A program made the position numbers and the translations under genes. The notes under the pieces were generated by a model. That model was given only the letters and a program-made list of their open reading frames with translations, made no database searches and had not been told where the DNA came from. A DNA stretch of 64,000 bases, from NCBI RefSeq assembly GCF_954871325.1, contig NC_088776.1, positions 18,290,052 through 18,354,051 of the forward strand. The letters are read 5' to 3'. Numbering within the stretch: position 1 is the stretch's first letter; each line of letters opens with the position of its first letter. This document shows positions 45,720 through 57,192 of the stretch, in pieces. This DNA is from Gordionus sp. m RMFG-2023 (taxonomy: Eukaryota > Nematomorpha > Gordioida > Chordodea > Parachordodidae).

Positions 45720-46015
45720 AAGATATGGGCGGATATGATCATTGGATAGATTTTTAAATGATTTTCGCCAGAAACTGCGAAGCAAAAAGTCCTATTTTCT
45801 AACTTTCTTAAATCATGTGTTGTAGTAGCCACTTGGAGACTCCATATTTCTTTGGATGGGAATGTCTTACCTTCTATGATTGGAAATGCACCTAAAAAAC
45901 AATATTGTCCTAGTCAATCAAAATTCTCATTAATTCAATCCTAAAGGTAGAGAAAAGTCATATGCCAGTTAAAGCTAATCATCAAGGTCGTCGCAAATGG
46001 TAGAAGATAAATACG
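45720..46015 (+). pseudogene. piggyBac transposase, 3' part, beyond the Ty3 insertion
   Basis: Directly after the Ty3 right end: MGGYDHWIDRFLNDFRQKL-type and KSYFLTFLNH readings in decayed frames, then ATWRLH, then KSHMPVKANHQGRRK. PiggyBac transposases carry MGGVD-x-x-D (third catalytic Asp), an N-AWRLH-like helix and a basic C-terminus. The order continues exactly from the left piece. Confidence 0.6.
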
Positions 46016-46546
46016 ACATATAAATATGTTGTACTGATTCATACATATAAAATTCTCAAAATTATTTCACCAAAAAATAAACTCGTTTCCAATGTTTAAT
46101 TTTTGGAATATTCAAAAAATTATATAATTTTATTTTGAAATTTTGATATATAGATGTGTTTATACTAATGCATTAATTTTTAGGTTTTTTATTTCTTGGT
46201 AATTAATGGATTAAGACAAATATGGTAATAAATATTTTTAATCAGACCTCCATGGTTTCAAATTTTCTAGCAAATTTTTTTTTAAAAAGTCAGATACAGC
46301 TTCTAATTCTAGACCTATAATAAATATATATACTTTACATAAGTTTAAGGTGATAAACAAAAGTGGTGATAATACACCCATGATTAATGATTTATTCTTG
46401 GGCAATACAATGATAAAATAGATTTAATAATATAAAAAAATCAACATAATTTTTATTAAATAATACTAACATTTATCAATATTTACTATAATCACATTTT
46501 TTATATAAAATTTATTATAATTGTATATATTAAATCTTTTCACCTT
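46016..46546. other. AT-rich intergenic stretch before ALG10
   Basis: No coding or repeat structure was recognised; it presumably includes the ALG10 3' UTR. Confidence 0.4.
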
Positions 46547-48768
46547 TTACCACATAATTCGCTGGACTTGAGCTGAGTCTGACCAATAAAATTTTTTGCC
46601 ACAACAAAATAATTTGATCATTAAAATGTTAATTATCAAATAAAATATAGTTTCTAAAATTAAAACTGATATAATAGTATTCCATGATATATTCTTGTAT
46701 TTAAAAATATTTTGGGACATCCTGAATAAGAAGAAAGGGATTATAAAATATCTGAATTCAAGTAGACCTTGGAGAATCAAAACAAATGAGACACAAATAA
46801 TGAAGGATATTTTCCATGATTTATTCATTGCTTCTGCGTATATCATTTGGAGATAAGTTTCAGAATAATTCCTATGATATTGCTTTTCAAATGTAATTTG
46901 ATCTGATTTACCCTTTTTTGGAGATTTTAAACTGAAATTCATAGCATAGATACTGATTATGTAGAGTGGTATTAATAGGTATTTATTGTATGATGCAGAA
47001 GCAAAAATATTTTTCCAAATATAAAAAGTTATGTGTCGATTGTCGGCTAAAAGATATGGGTGTACGTAAGTAAAATATTTTACCAAAAATATACATAATA
47101 ATAAAATAAGACATGTTGTGGAGACATATTTAATCAATCTAATAATCTTTTCACGAGATGGAGGAAATAAATGAATAGAATTTTTTGAATAATTATTATT
47201 AGCTATATTTAACAAGGGTAAAAGTATAGTTGTAGGAAAGGTTAAAAGGGTGACAAAAATCGAAAAATAAAATAGCTGAGGAATATTGATGCAAGGTTTG
47301 TGTGCATTTTTATCTCCTAAAACTAAAGAGCCACCATTATACATGACCCATAAAGCAAATAACATGATTGGTAATATAGATGGCCAAGTGAATTTTAGGA
47401 TTAATAAAATGATATTATTATTGGTATTGGTCAATAAATGCTTGGTTGATTGATATAGGTCATCCAAAAGCTCAATATTATATATAGATTTTAATATAAT
47501 AAAGTCTTTGCCTTGTTCTAATGATAAATTTAAAGAAATTTTAGGCTTGTCATCAAATAAAATATCCCCTAATTGTTTATGATAACTTTTCAGGTAATAT
47601 TCTTTCTCATCACCATTTAATGTAATTGTTGGTAGTTTGGCTTTTGTTTTATAAATGCTGATTTGATAAAAGATAATCAAGGATTGAAATTGAATTAAAA
47701 AACAAAATAATATCCAAATAACATTGGTTTGTCGCATAAATATAGCACCAATATTTAGCACTAACAATAATACTTTTTGAATGTTTTGTCTATGAATGGA
47801 TATATCAATAGTATTGTGTGATTTAACAGTATTTAGAGTTAAATTATAAACACACAAAACAAAAAATAATGCTACTATGTCTGTGTAATAAAAATGTGAG
47901 AAAAAAAATGATACTGGAAATATAAAAAGATTGAATGCTGTTAGAGCAATTATCATCTTTAATTTTGGATCTTTGTTTAACTCAATTGATTGGTTAACCT
48001 TTAATATATGAAAATAAGGTAAAATAATTATATATATAAACTATGTAATGTATTAGTTTTTAAAAATTCATATTATAAGTAAAAGATAAAATATGCAATA
48101 AAACTGTATAACTAAGCTAAAAACAAATGTCAATTTTTGCTGACAAGTATAAAAGCTTCCACAGTAAAACTTCCATATAGTGACTACTAGAGGACAGTCC
48201 ATTAACTGGCAACTTTACATAGGGGGTGAAAGAATAAATTGAGTATTTTTTTCAAATAAATAGTATCTTAAGGGTGTAAAATAGTCACTGTAATGAGATG
48301 CATTTAAAGATTTTACTAATTTTATATTAAACACTACGATAAAATCAAAAGGTTATTTTTTATACCTCTATAATGACTCTATATATATTTGGCAGTGTTA
48401 AGTATATCAACCAGAAATTTCCAATATTCAACCAACAATTTATACTTCTTAGATAATAAGGCGATGCAAATATATGCACTGGCAAATTTAATAAAAAACT
48501 TGACAGCAGTGAATATATTAACGAAATAATATATAATCCTGGGAATGTAGTGATTTTGTTATCCCACTAAATCAATTTTATATAAAATACAATTATATAT
48601 ATTATTTACTATATCAAAGCGGAATTTATGGTAATGATTAGATTGAGGTACATGAAATATTTCATCCATATATGGTGATGGTTGAACATTATTCAGAAAA
48701 TTAAATAAATATTTATAGCAACAGAGAATAATTATAAATATTATGAAGCATGTTAAATTCCTTCTCAT
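46547..48768 (-). CDS. ALG10: ALG10 alpha-1,2-glucosyltransferase, complete, three exons
   Basis: Adds the third, terminal glucose to the dolichol-linked N-glycan precursor in the ER lumen, using dolichyl-phosphate glucose. Exons: 48,610-48,768, 48,366-48,566 and 46,547-47,998; introns of 43 and 367 bp; total about 603 residues. Exon 1 is a signal-anchor helix followed by PYMDEIFHVPQ (human PYMDEIFHLPQ). Exon 2 reads WDNKITTFPGLYIIS (human WDPMITTLPGLYLVS). Exon 3 has many membrane helices with FMRQTNVIW, NGGSLVLGDKNAH, PQLFYFS, KYFTYVHPYLLADNRHITFY and ends QVQRIMW, matching the conserved family end IQRFMW. It is longer than human ALG10 (473), with an extra segment around residues 225-300. 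All motifs are intact, so it is very likely functional. Confidence 0.95.
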
Positions 48769-48779
48769 TTTTTAAACTA

Positions 48780-50275
48780 ACGTCCTAACATATCAGACTT
48801 CAGACTGACACTTGATTGTAACATGTTAATTCTTTTGATATAAGTTATATTTAAATCTTCATAAATAAAGAAAAGCTAGAATATTGGGTATTGATAATGA
48901 TAATGTAATAGATTCTTTGTCCATCGATTAGTTTGGTTCTTTTATGTCCTTAAAACACTTTATAACAAAGTTATAAAATTTAATCTTTATTCTTTTTGTT
49001 AAACGATTTAACGTAATTTTTTTATTTTTAAATTATCTTCTATCTTAAAGTATCCATTAATTTTAATATTGAATTTTTTCTTATTTTTTTTAAAAACATT
49101 ATATGATTTATGTTTCTATAGAATTAATTATTAACATAAAAATATAATTCGCACATAAATGATTATTATGTACATTTAAATTAATATATTAAAAAATTAA
49201 TATAGAATCAATTTAGAATTTTTTATATAGGATATTAAAAAAAGGATCAAAAATGAAACACATAAAATTCAAAATATTATCATTATTATTTTTTGCTTTT
49301 ATTACTATAATTATTTTAGTTGTTATTTTAAGTTTACATTAATTAATAAATCTTAATATCTAAATCTTTACTATCTTCAGATAAGTTCCTGTAATGGATT
49401 CGTCTTCTTGATCAAACTTTATATTGAGGTTATATTTTATTTTCAATATTTAATCAATATTTACATAAAATATTAATACATAATTCAACAAATTTAAATG
49501 ATTGTCACTTTATAATCTTTTTCTTTATGTATAAAAAATAATGTTAATTGTTTGATTTAAAAAATATAGGATTTAATATAGCATTAGTAAAATAATTTCT
49601 TAAACTATTGAACGCAAAAATAACGATAAAATTATAAACGATATGAAACGTGATTTAAGCCTTTAAGGCATGACAAATTTAACAACTCTTTTATAGAACT
49701 AAAAACCATTCAAAATCAGTTATTTTAACAATAAATATCAGGTATAGAAAGAGATATTTTTTTTTATAAAAAAAACGTGTAAAATAGAAAACAATTTTTA
49801 TGAAAAATTTTTATTTAAATTTTAGATTTATTTAATTTTGGAATTATTTATAAATATTTTCAAGTAAATAGATCAATCCTAATATTCTGGAAAAATGAAA
49901 AGATAAATTTATCAAGCTCTATGAATTCTTGCTTAAGACCACGCAAGCGTAAAGAGTGGCTCACCCCTTCAACAATACAGATAATAAAAAATCTAACAAT
50001 AAATCTACAATCAATATGCTAAACACCACAAAAGTTACCTACTGCATAAAAACCGCTAAAAGTATTTTTATTGCCAACTTATCTAGATCTATACATTTAA
50101 TTTTCACAACAATATTATATACAAGGCTTTCCAATCTCTCAAATTACTCGCTACTTTTAAGTCCAATCCTTTACCGAGATTACACATAGAAAACAATAAA
50201 ATTATAAAGGTCTCCAAGGAACAATTAGCTATATGTGTTATGTTTTCGATTATATTCTATTTTATCACTTTTTAT
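48780..50275. other. AT-rich intergenic region upstream of ALG10
   Basis: No host gene was recognised. A plus-strand stretch at 49,930-50,170 reads RPRKRKEWLTPSTIQIIKN in one frame, faintly like a LINE segment, but it is too short to assign. Confidence 0.35.
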
Positions 50276-50560
50276 TATATATATATATATATATATATAA
50301 CTTTATTTTTCCACTTTTGTTTTAACATATAAATCTATACAAATCGAAATTTTATTTTTTCTATTTTTTTCCCCATAAAAGAGAGTCAAAATCACAAATC
50401 TGAAAAAATCGATAAATAAAAATGTTAAGAGAAAAATAATCACAATTCCGAGAAATCAATAAATAAAATTGATAAAAAAGAAAAAACAATAATAATTCCG
50501 AGAAATCGATAAATAAAATTGATATTCATAGAAAAAATAATTTTTTAAAATAAAAAATTT
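50276..50560. repeat. (AT)n microsatellite and short tandem repeats
   Basis: A (TA)n run lies at about 50,277-50,300. From about 50,420 to 50,530 the unit ttccgagaaatcgataaata, then aaattgat, recurs three times. Confidence 0.7.
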
Positions 50561-51004
50561 CAATAGGAGTCTCATATATTTCGGCTTTGGTCCTCGTGCA
50601 TCTTTTTTATTTTCGTGTCCTGCCTCCATTTCCTTCCTCTTTCTAAATCGAAGCTGGTGGTCTTGGATATGAATTTAGTCTTGTTGGAATTGTAAATTTT
50701 TGCCTCTTTGGTAGCTCTATTTGTTGAATTCTTTTGATCGCCAGTTTCCTATTTTTTCCCCGATTTCTTCTAATTTAGTCTCCCTCCTCTAAAAAATTTT
50801 TGCCGCCCTAGGCGATGTTTCTCTATTTTTAATTTCACCTTGTTTAATTACAATGATACTCTTTCAGTAAATTTAAAAATAATAACTTAAATTATTTTAT
50901 CTCTACTATATACTTTCGACATTATGTGAATATAAAGGAGTTATTTTTTAGATAATAAATTCAATTAAAACCCTCATCATTTATAATGAATTGATTATTA
51001 TAGC

Positions 51005-51424
51005 TAGTGATCTGCATCGGGCCTAATTTTTCAAGCCCGGCCCGAAATTTTTTTAAAAAATGTTTTGCCGGCCCGGCCCGAACCCGAAATTTTTTTAAAA
51101 AGTTTTACCGGCCCGTCCCGAACCCGAAATTTATTTTAAAAAAATTTACCGGCCCGGCCAGGCCCGAATTTATTTAAATATAAAAATTAATTTTTATAAT
51201 TACTTAAAATAAAAGACATATGTTATATAGCGTTTAGTTTCAATAAATTAAATCAAAATTTTTTATTTTACATAAAAAATTCAATATAAAATTGATAAAT
51301 TTAGATATATTTAATAAAATTTCCAAGGTCTGACCCGAACCGGCCCAAATTTTTTTTAGAAATATTAGGCCCGGCCGGAACCCGATTTTTTAAAATAGAA
51401 TTAGGCCCGAGTCCGGCCTAGTTA
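51005..51424. mobile_element. GGCCCGG-rich MITE
   Basis: Terminal inverted repeats around tgatctgcatcgggcctaat (left) and the inverse of attaggcccgagtccggcc (right). Tandem GGCCCGGCCCGAACCCGAAA words separated by T/A runs lie near both ends. The central 200 bp is AT-rich. It has no coding sequence and shares its end type with the hAT fragments at 39 and 58 kb. Confidence 0.65.
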
Positions 51425-51545
51425 CTTTTGGCAGTTACATTGGTAAAAATATAACTAGTTACAGTTACTAGTTACAATTTCTAAAATATAATTAGTTACA
51501 GTTATTTTTTAGCAAAAATGTAACTAGTTACCTTAAAAACACTAA
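51424..51545. repeat. Short array of AGTTAC words
   Basis: taactagttacagttac-type words recur on both strands within 120 bp next to the MITE, probably remains of another small element's end. Confidence 0.45.
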
Positions 51546-51635
51546 TTTTTTGGCACTCAGCAAACACAAAATAAAGAAACACCTACAATACATTGTTAGA
51601 CATGGTCTTAACTAAAGCCGGAATCGTTATGATAA

Positions 51636-53565
51636 ATGAGGCTCATTGGCGTACGCAGCAGGGGGGGGGCAGGGGGACAACCCCCCTCCCCCCAAGCCAA
51701 AAAATGCAGATACCGGATATATTTTTTAAAAATATTATTGTTTATATTAATTTATATTTGTTAATATTTATTTATATCTCATATTAAATATATATTTAAT
51801 TATATTTATTATCACATTTATTTACTAAGTTATTTTATCAATTAATTTCGATTTCAAGTTTTCCGGCGTAATATTTACTTATTATTTTCAAATTTTTAGT
51901 TGTGTAATATTTATCTACCATTTTCAAATTTCTAGTCAAATAATAATTATTTCTGAAACTTCTTGTCCAACAGGGAAAAATAAATTGCAACATTGTCTAA
52001 CGAGATAGAGTCTCTGCCATCAACCAGTAACAGCTTTTAAAGAGTTGAGCCAATTATTTGCTATTACTGAAATATCACAATGGCCTGAAAGAAATATTTC
52101 CTCAGAAGCAAGAAAATTATTGGATTCAATGCTTATTCCAAATTTTATTTCTCATTAGAATGTATTATTTAATTATACAACTATTTTAGTATTACTTTTC
52201 AAAAACATGACTGACTTGATTAAGAAGATGATAGCGGAGAGCATTTTATAAGAAATCAAGGAAATTAGGGCTAATGTTGATGAAGAATTTCATATTTTAT
52301 ATTTTATTGTTGAGTCAAAGCAGAGCTATACGTGTTTAATATTTGTCTCCCTCGACTTGTAGCAAGGCAAGCTTATCGTTAAAACATGAGTATATCTTAA
52401 ATACAGATACATTTATAACCCAAATAAATGAATTTTTAATTCATCATGCAGCACTTACTAATCTGCAAATAACTTCCACAAAAGCCTTCCCAACCTTTTT
52501 TAGATGGTGATAGAAAAAAAAAATTTGTTAGATTTTTATAATGAAGATGCTAAAGAATCTTATGATGCCTTACTAGCTGAATAACTATGTTTATAAGATT
52601 AACTATGGTTGATATAGTCCCAAAAAATGCTATGGATGCTCTGCATTATTTCAAACACATTTTAGATTAAATTCCCAATGTATTAAAAGGGTTTATAAAC
52701 TCTTCCCATTAGTAAACTAATGAGAGAACATTCTCTTTTTTAAGAAGAATAACAGAGGCCTGCAGAAGTACCATTTGCAGGGCACGGCCCGGATTTTTTT
52801 TAAAGATTTTTTACGGCCCAGCCTAGGTTTTTTTTAAAAAATTTTCAGACCCGGCTCGGCTTTATTTAAAAAAATTTTTAGGCCCGACTCGGCTTTTTTT
52901 AAAAAAATTTCAGACCCGGCCCGGTTTTTTTTTAAATAAAATTTTCAGACCCGGCCCAGATTTTTTTAAAATAAATTATATTTATTTTTGATTTTTATAG
53001 CTAATAATAACGATTTCAAATATAGGCTATTTTAAAAAATACAGCCCGGATTGGGTGTTTTTTTTAAATAATTCAGACCAGGCCTGGGTGTTTTTTTAAA
53101 AAAATTTTGGGCCCGGCCCGGGTATATTTAAAAAAAATGGCCTGCAGGTCTCTGAAAAACATACCAAGATGTACAATATCTGAAAGTAGATTGAAAGGTT
53201 TGGATCTTTTGAATATTCATAGGCATTTGACGACAAGCAAGGATGAGATAATTAAAAAATTAGCTCAATCACAACGAAGATTGGATTTTACATTGTAAAT
53301 GTATAACATAAAAAATGCAATTATTCCTAAGAAACTTTTTTTGTATAGGCTCAAAAAATTCAAATATCTACTTTGGGTAATTTAAGTGATTCTTTACAGA
53401 TAATTTTTCTATAATTCACATTAATTTAAAATTGTGTATTAGAAATAGTTATTAGTCCTAATAAATTTATGCTTGATATTTTTAAAAAACAATAATATTT
53501 CTTAAAAAATTTTATTATCCCCCCCCCCCCCAGACCAAATTCCTGCGTACGCGCCTGATGAGACT
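51636..53565 (+). mobile_element. hAT element with ZMYM1-like transposase, decayed
   Basis: Element 51,644-53,557 has ends CATTGGCGTACGCAG and CAGGCGCGTACGCAGG, each followed by a G run. The flanking octamers atgaggct and atgagact (51,636-51,643; 53,558-53,565) match at seven of eight bases. Transposase pieces in order: LSQLFAITEISQWPERN (about 52,050), PRLVARQAYR (about 52,345), AMDALHYFKHIL (about 52,630), a dimerisation start (about 52,710-52,745), then SRLKGLDLLNIHRHL (about 53,185) after a nested MITE. The RQ-x-x-R and RLxGLxLLxIH words fit the ZMYM1-like hAT group. Many stops and frameshifts. Confidence 0.75.
52753..53154. mobile_element. GGCCCGG MITE nested in the ZMYM1-like hAT
   Basis: Inverted ends CAGAGGCCTGCAG and CAGAGACCTGCAGG enclose about 400 bp of repeated cagacccggcccgg words and T/A runs. 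It splits the transposase between the dimerisation helix and its C-terminal end. No clear octamer duplication. Confidence 0.75.
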
Positions 53566-53599
53566 ACTCTAGCACCTGCCTTTTCTCTCTCCTCTTCTC

Positions 53600-54436
53600 C
53601 CGGAGTTTAATGACAATTTATGTTTTCGGCACAGGTTATTTTGGAAACGATGAATAGAATGAAGTATAATGAGGTTGATGGTAATTTTTTTTTTTGATAA
53701 CTCTTTTTCTTTTCTTTTTTTTTCTCTACTGGACAAACGATATTGACAACGATAATGATAATCATGGAAACGTAAATAATAATGATAACGATCCTCGTTC
53801 ACTATAATAATAATGATAACGTTATGATCCCGAGCATCTCTTGCTTAGTACAGAGAAGAATTTATGGAGACATACAAAGTTGACTCTAATGAATGGCTAA
53901 AAATAATGAAGGAAAAAATAAATAAAACAATAAAAAAATAGGAAAAAAGAAAAACAAAAAAACTAATAAAAACGATAATAAGCTTCATAGCATATTCAGG
54001 GACCAACTCTACAATTATAGGGAACTTACATGCCGCTGGAACAGGACACGCTATATAGACATAGCGTTATCTTCCAAGATTATATTTACCTAACATAAGA
54101 CTTATTTTACTTCTCTTAAATGATCAAACCAAGCGTCAAGTATATTATTATTAATATTATTATAGATGCATTACATGGTCTTACAATTTTTAACACTATC
54201 CAGCCGGTAACGGAACTAATAGATCATCTCTTTCTTACTCCTCTCTTTTTTATTATGCTAGCTAACTATATAGTGGTACCGTCCACTATAATAAAATGGG
54301 TATACATTATGTATAGGATCCATATATTAGTGAAGATACATAGTGCACGCTACAACTCCTGGTGGGTGATGAAATTGCACTTCATGCAATTTCTGACGTG
54401 GTAATAAATGAATGAATGAATGAATGAATGAAATAT
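53600..54436 (+). mobile_element. Possible LINE 3' end with (TGAA)n tail
   Basis: The stretch from about 54,000 (gcatattcagggaccaactc) to the tggtaataaatgaatgaatg end has the look of a non-LTR retrotransposon 3' end: a GC-richer 3' UTR followed by a (TGAA)n microsatellite at about 54,407-54,434. No RT domain is upstream, so it is at best a strongly 5'-truncated copy. Confidence 0.35.
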
Positions 54437-54878
54437 TCAAAACTAGTGTTGTTAAATTATTGAGATTCTAATTCAAAAATATTTATAATTATTTCCAAGA
54501 AAAGGTTCATTATTTATATATTTTATTACATAGATTGTATCTTAAGGCTTTACATTAAAAAAATGTAATGGTATAAGCTAAAAACCTTTGTGGGCTAAAG
54601 AAATATTCTATTCTATGAAGTGCTTAAATCTTTGTACTGCGTTTACAACATAATTTTAATTGCCCTCTCATTGTTTTTAACATTATCTAGCCCTACAAAA
54701 TGAAATTGATAAACTATTCAATTTCTTTTTTTGTAAAGACAAAGGCTATTATGTTCTACAACCATATGTATTACCACCTGACAATTGGTGAGCATATGAT
54801 CTCCTATTGTTGTTCGAATAAACACTTAATAATCCCCTAGGCTCTCGATATTTTCATTAGCAAAAATATAAGCCCATA

Positions 54879-55166
54879 CATCGAGGGAAAACCCTTATAT
54901 AAGGAAGATATTATTTGTGTTTATGGATTTTTTTCTTTTTTACTTCTTACAAGGGCTTAACATTTGCTCAAAATTAAAAAATCTTCAAAGTTCCTTGCCC
55001 TTCGAAGATAAAAAAATGTGAAGATATATTTTTTATTTTCCCCTTAATTTCTCAGATGTTCTTTTAACTAAAATAGCATAAAATGAGCATTTGAAGATTT
55101 TTTCTGCCCAAAAGAAGTGTTGTTAAACGGCTCGTTTTGAGCCGATTTTTAAAAACGGATAATTCA
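54879..55166. repeat. Direct duplication, first copy
   Basis: About 285 bp starting catcgagggaaaaccctta recurs at 55,537-55,815 with high similarity. Both copies run into an AGTGTTGTTA-family MITE. Confidence 0.85.
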
Positions 55167-55336
55167 ATATTACACCCAGAAAAATATTACGCAAGCCTGA
55201 AGATTTTGCTCATAGAAGGAACATAGGTCTAGACATATTTTATCGAATTCTCGAGGTTTAGGCAATATTTTTCTGGCTAATATAGTGAGTTAGCCGTTTT
55301 ATAAAATCGGCTCAAAATGAGCGATTAACAACACTA
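55124..55336. mobile_element. MITE with AGTGTTGTTAAACGG ends, copy 1
   Basis: The left end gtgttgttaaacggctcg and the right end (inverse of cgattaacaacac) pair with inner gagccgattttt/aaaatcggctc. It can fold as a long hairpin. The flanks share caaaag. Confidence 0.75.
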
Positions 55337-55536
55337 CAAAAGTTTGAACAAAATACTTTGAAGATTAGAAAAATTAAAAATCATTTAGTAAAAAAAAACT
55401 TAGAGTATGCTCAAAAAGATTTTTGAGCAAAATAAAAAATGTCTTTGTAAAAAAAATCTACTTTGATTTTCCCTTTGATGTTTTTTTAAAAAAAGAATTA
55501 AAAAAAATTTTTCATATTTTTTTTAAAAGTAAAATA

Positions 55537-55815
55537 CATCGAGGGAAAACCCTTATATAAGGAAGGTATTATTTGTGTTTATGGATTTTTTTACTTTTTA
55601 CCAGGGCTTAACATTTGCTCAAAATTAAAAAATCTCTCTTAAGTTCCTTGCCCTTCAAAGATAAAAAAAATGTGAAGGTATATTTTTTATTTTACCCTTA
55701 ATTTCTCAGATGTTCTTTTAGCTAAAATAGCATAAAATGAGCATTTGAAGATTTATTTGCCCAAAAGAAATGTTGGTAAACGGCTCGTTTTGAGCCGATT
55801 TTTAAAAACAGCTAA
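55537..55815. repeat. Direct duplication, second copy
   Basis: The partner of 54,879-55,166, offset by 658 bp. It shares the ccttatataaggaag and ttaacatttgctcaaaatta words. Confidence 0.85.
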
Positions 55816-55980
55816 CTCAATATTTTTGCCAGAAAAATATTGACTAAGCCCCGAAATTTCGATACTATATGTCTAGACCTTTGCTCCTTCTATGAACAAA
55901 ATTTTCAGGCTTGCGTAATATTTTTTTGGATAAAATACTGAGTTAGCCGTTTTTAAAAATCGGCTCAAAACGAGCCGGAT
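55773..55980. mobile_element. MITE with AGTGTTGTTAAACGG ends, copy 2
   Basis: Nearly the same hairpin as at 55.1 kb (tttgagccgatttttaaaaa with its inverse near 55,950). The interior is inverted relative to copy 1 and the right terminus is lost. Confidence 0.7.
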
Positions 55981-56885
55981 ATTACATATTTTATTATTTT
56001 TTTTATTCTAAACAGATATTTAGTATATTACAAATTGAGACTATAAAAAATTTGGGTAAATAATATTTTGAGAATATATTATATTAATTGTATTTATAAA
56101 AAAAATAAAACTGATATTTTAATTAATAAAAAATATAACATATATTATATAATAATGTATTTATTACCTATTATCCTTTGCGTATTTATTCCATGGCAGG
56201 AAAACTATAATTATATTATGTAATAAATACTAAGAGTGTTAGCTAGTGTTAACTTTCACCCAACATTATATTAATCATAACTATATATAATAATTATAAC
56301 CATATCTAATTGACGAATATAATAATTCATATTGTAAAAATTTTTTAAAAAATTTTACCGCCCGGCCCGGGTATTTAAAAAAAAAATTTTCAGGCCTAGC
56401 CCTGATATATTTTAAAAATTTGCTGCAGGTCTCTGATAAAAATAAATAGGAAATTTTTATATATTCGGAACGTCCTGGAATACACGTTCAGGTTTCCGTT
56501 CCATAAATTTATTCAAAGTTCAGTTCCCTGAACGTTCTGTTCTATGTCCCTATAACAGATGTTGTATTTTAGGGATGTGCTTTGAAACCAAATTCAAGCT
56601 AAAAACGGAGAGAAATCGTTCTTCTAAAATATACAAATATTTTATAAAAAAAAAATTTTTGAATTGAATATCATAATATTTTCGATTTGTTCAATTTTAC
56701 AATAATTTATAATTATTTTCAAATTATATTTTCTAAACTTAAAAATATTAATAATTATTAAAGTTCTGATTTTTGTCAAAACTTTGTTCAAAAAAATATA
56801 ATGCTAAACCCCACAATTTTTAAATCGTTTAAAAATATTTCATTCTATATAAGTTTAGTTAAAAAACACAAACAATGGGGTTAAG
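55981..56885. other. AT-rich stretch with a GGCCCGG MITE end
   Basis: At 56,345-56,440 there is a right end of the GGCCCGG family (gcaggtctctg). A left partner is not visible. No gene was recognised in the remainder. Confidence 0.5.
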
Positions 56886-57192
56886 CAACGTTTACATGAC
56901 AGGATATTCACTGGAAACAACCCCCCCCCTCTAAAACCTATACCTGCCGACGGGAAATCCCACATTATTAAATACACGTTTTAAATGATGAAGGTACATC
57001 CTTTATATAAAAAAGAATAACATATATTAACTATCAATCAAAAAACTGTGAATGTAAAAAGTTATTCTTTATAACAAATTCTTTATCATAAATATGAGTT
57101 AGCTAATAGAATGCATAACCCTTTTGAATTACATTTAAAAGATAGCAGTAAATTATCCAGAAATAGGTTTTATTAGAAAAATAATATTATGT

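Noticed and set aside
53569-53802. Minus-strand 77-codon frame rich in Arg, Tyr and His
   Set aside because: Translation of simple-sequence DNA; no homology pattern.
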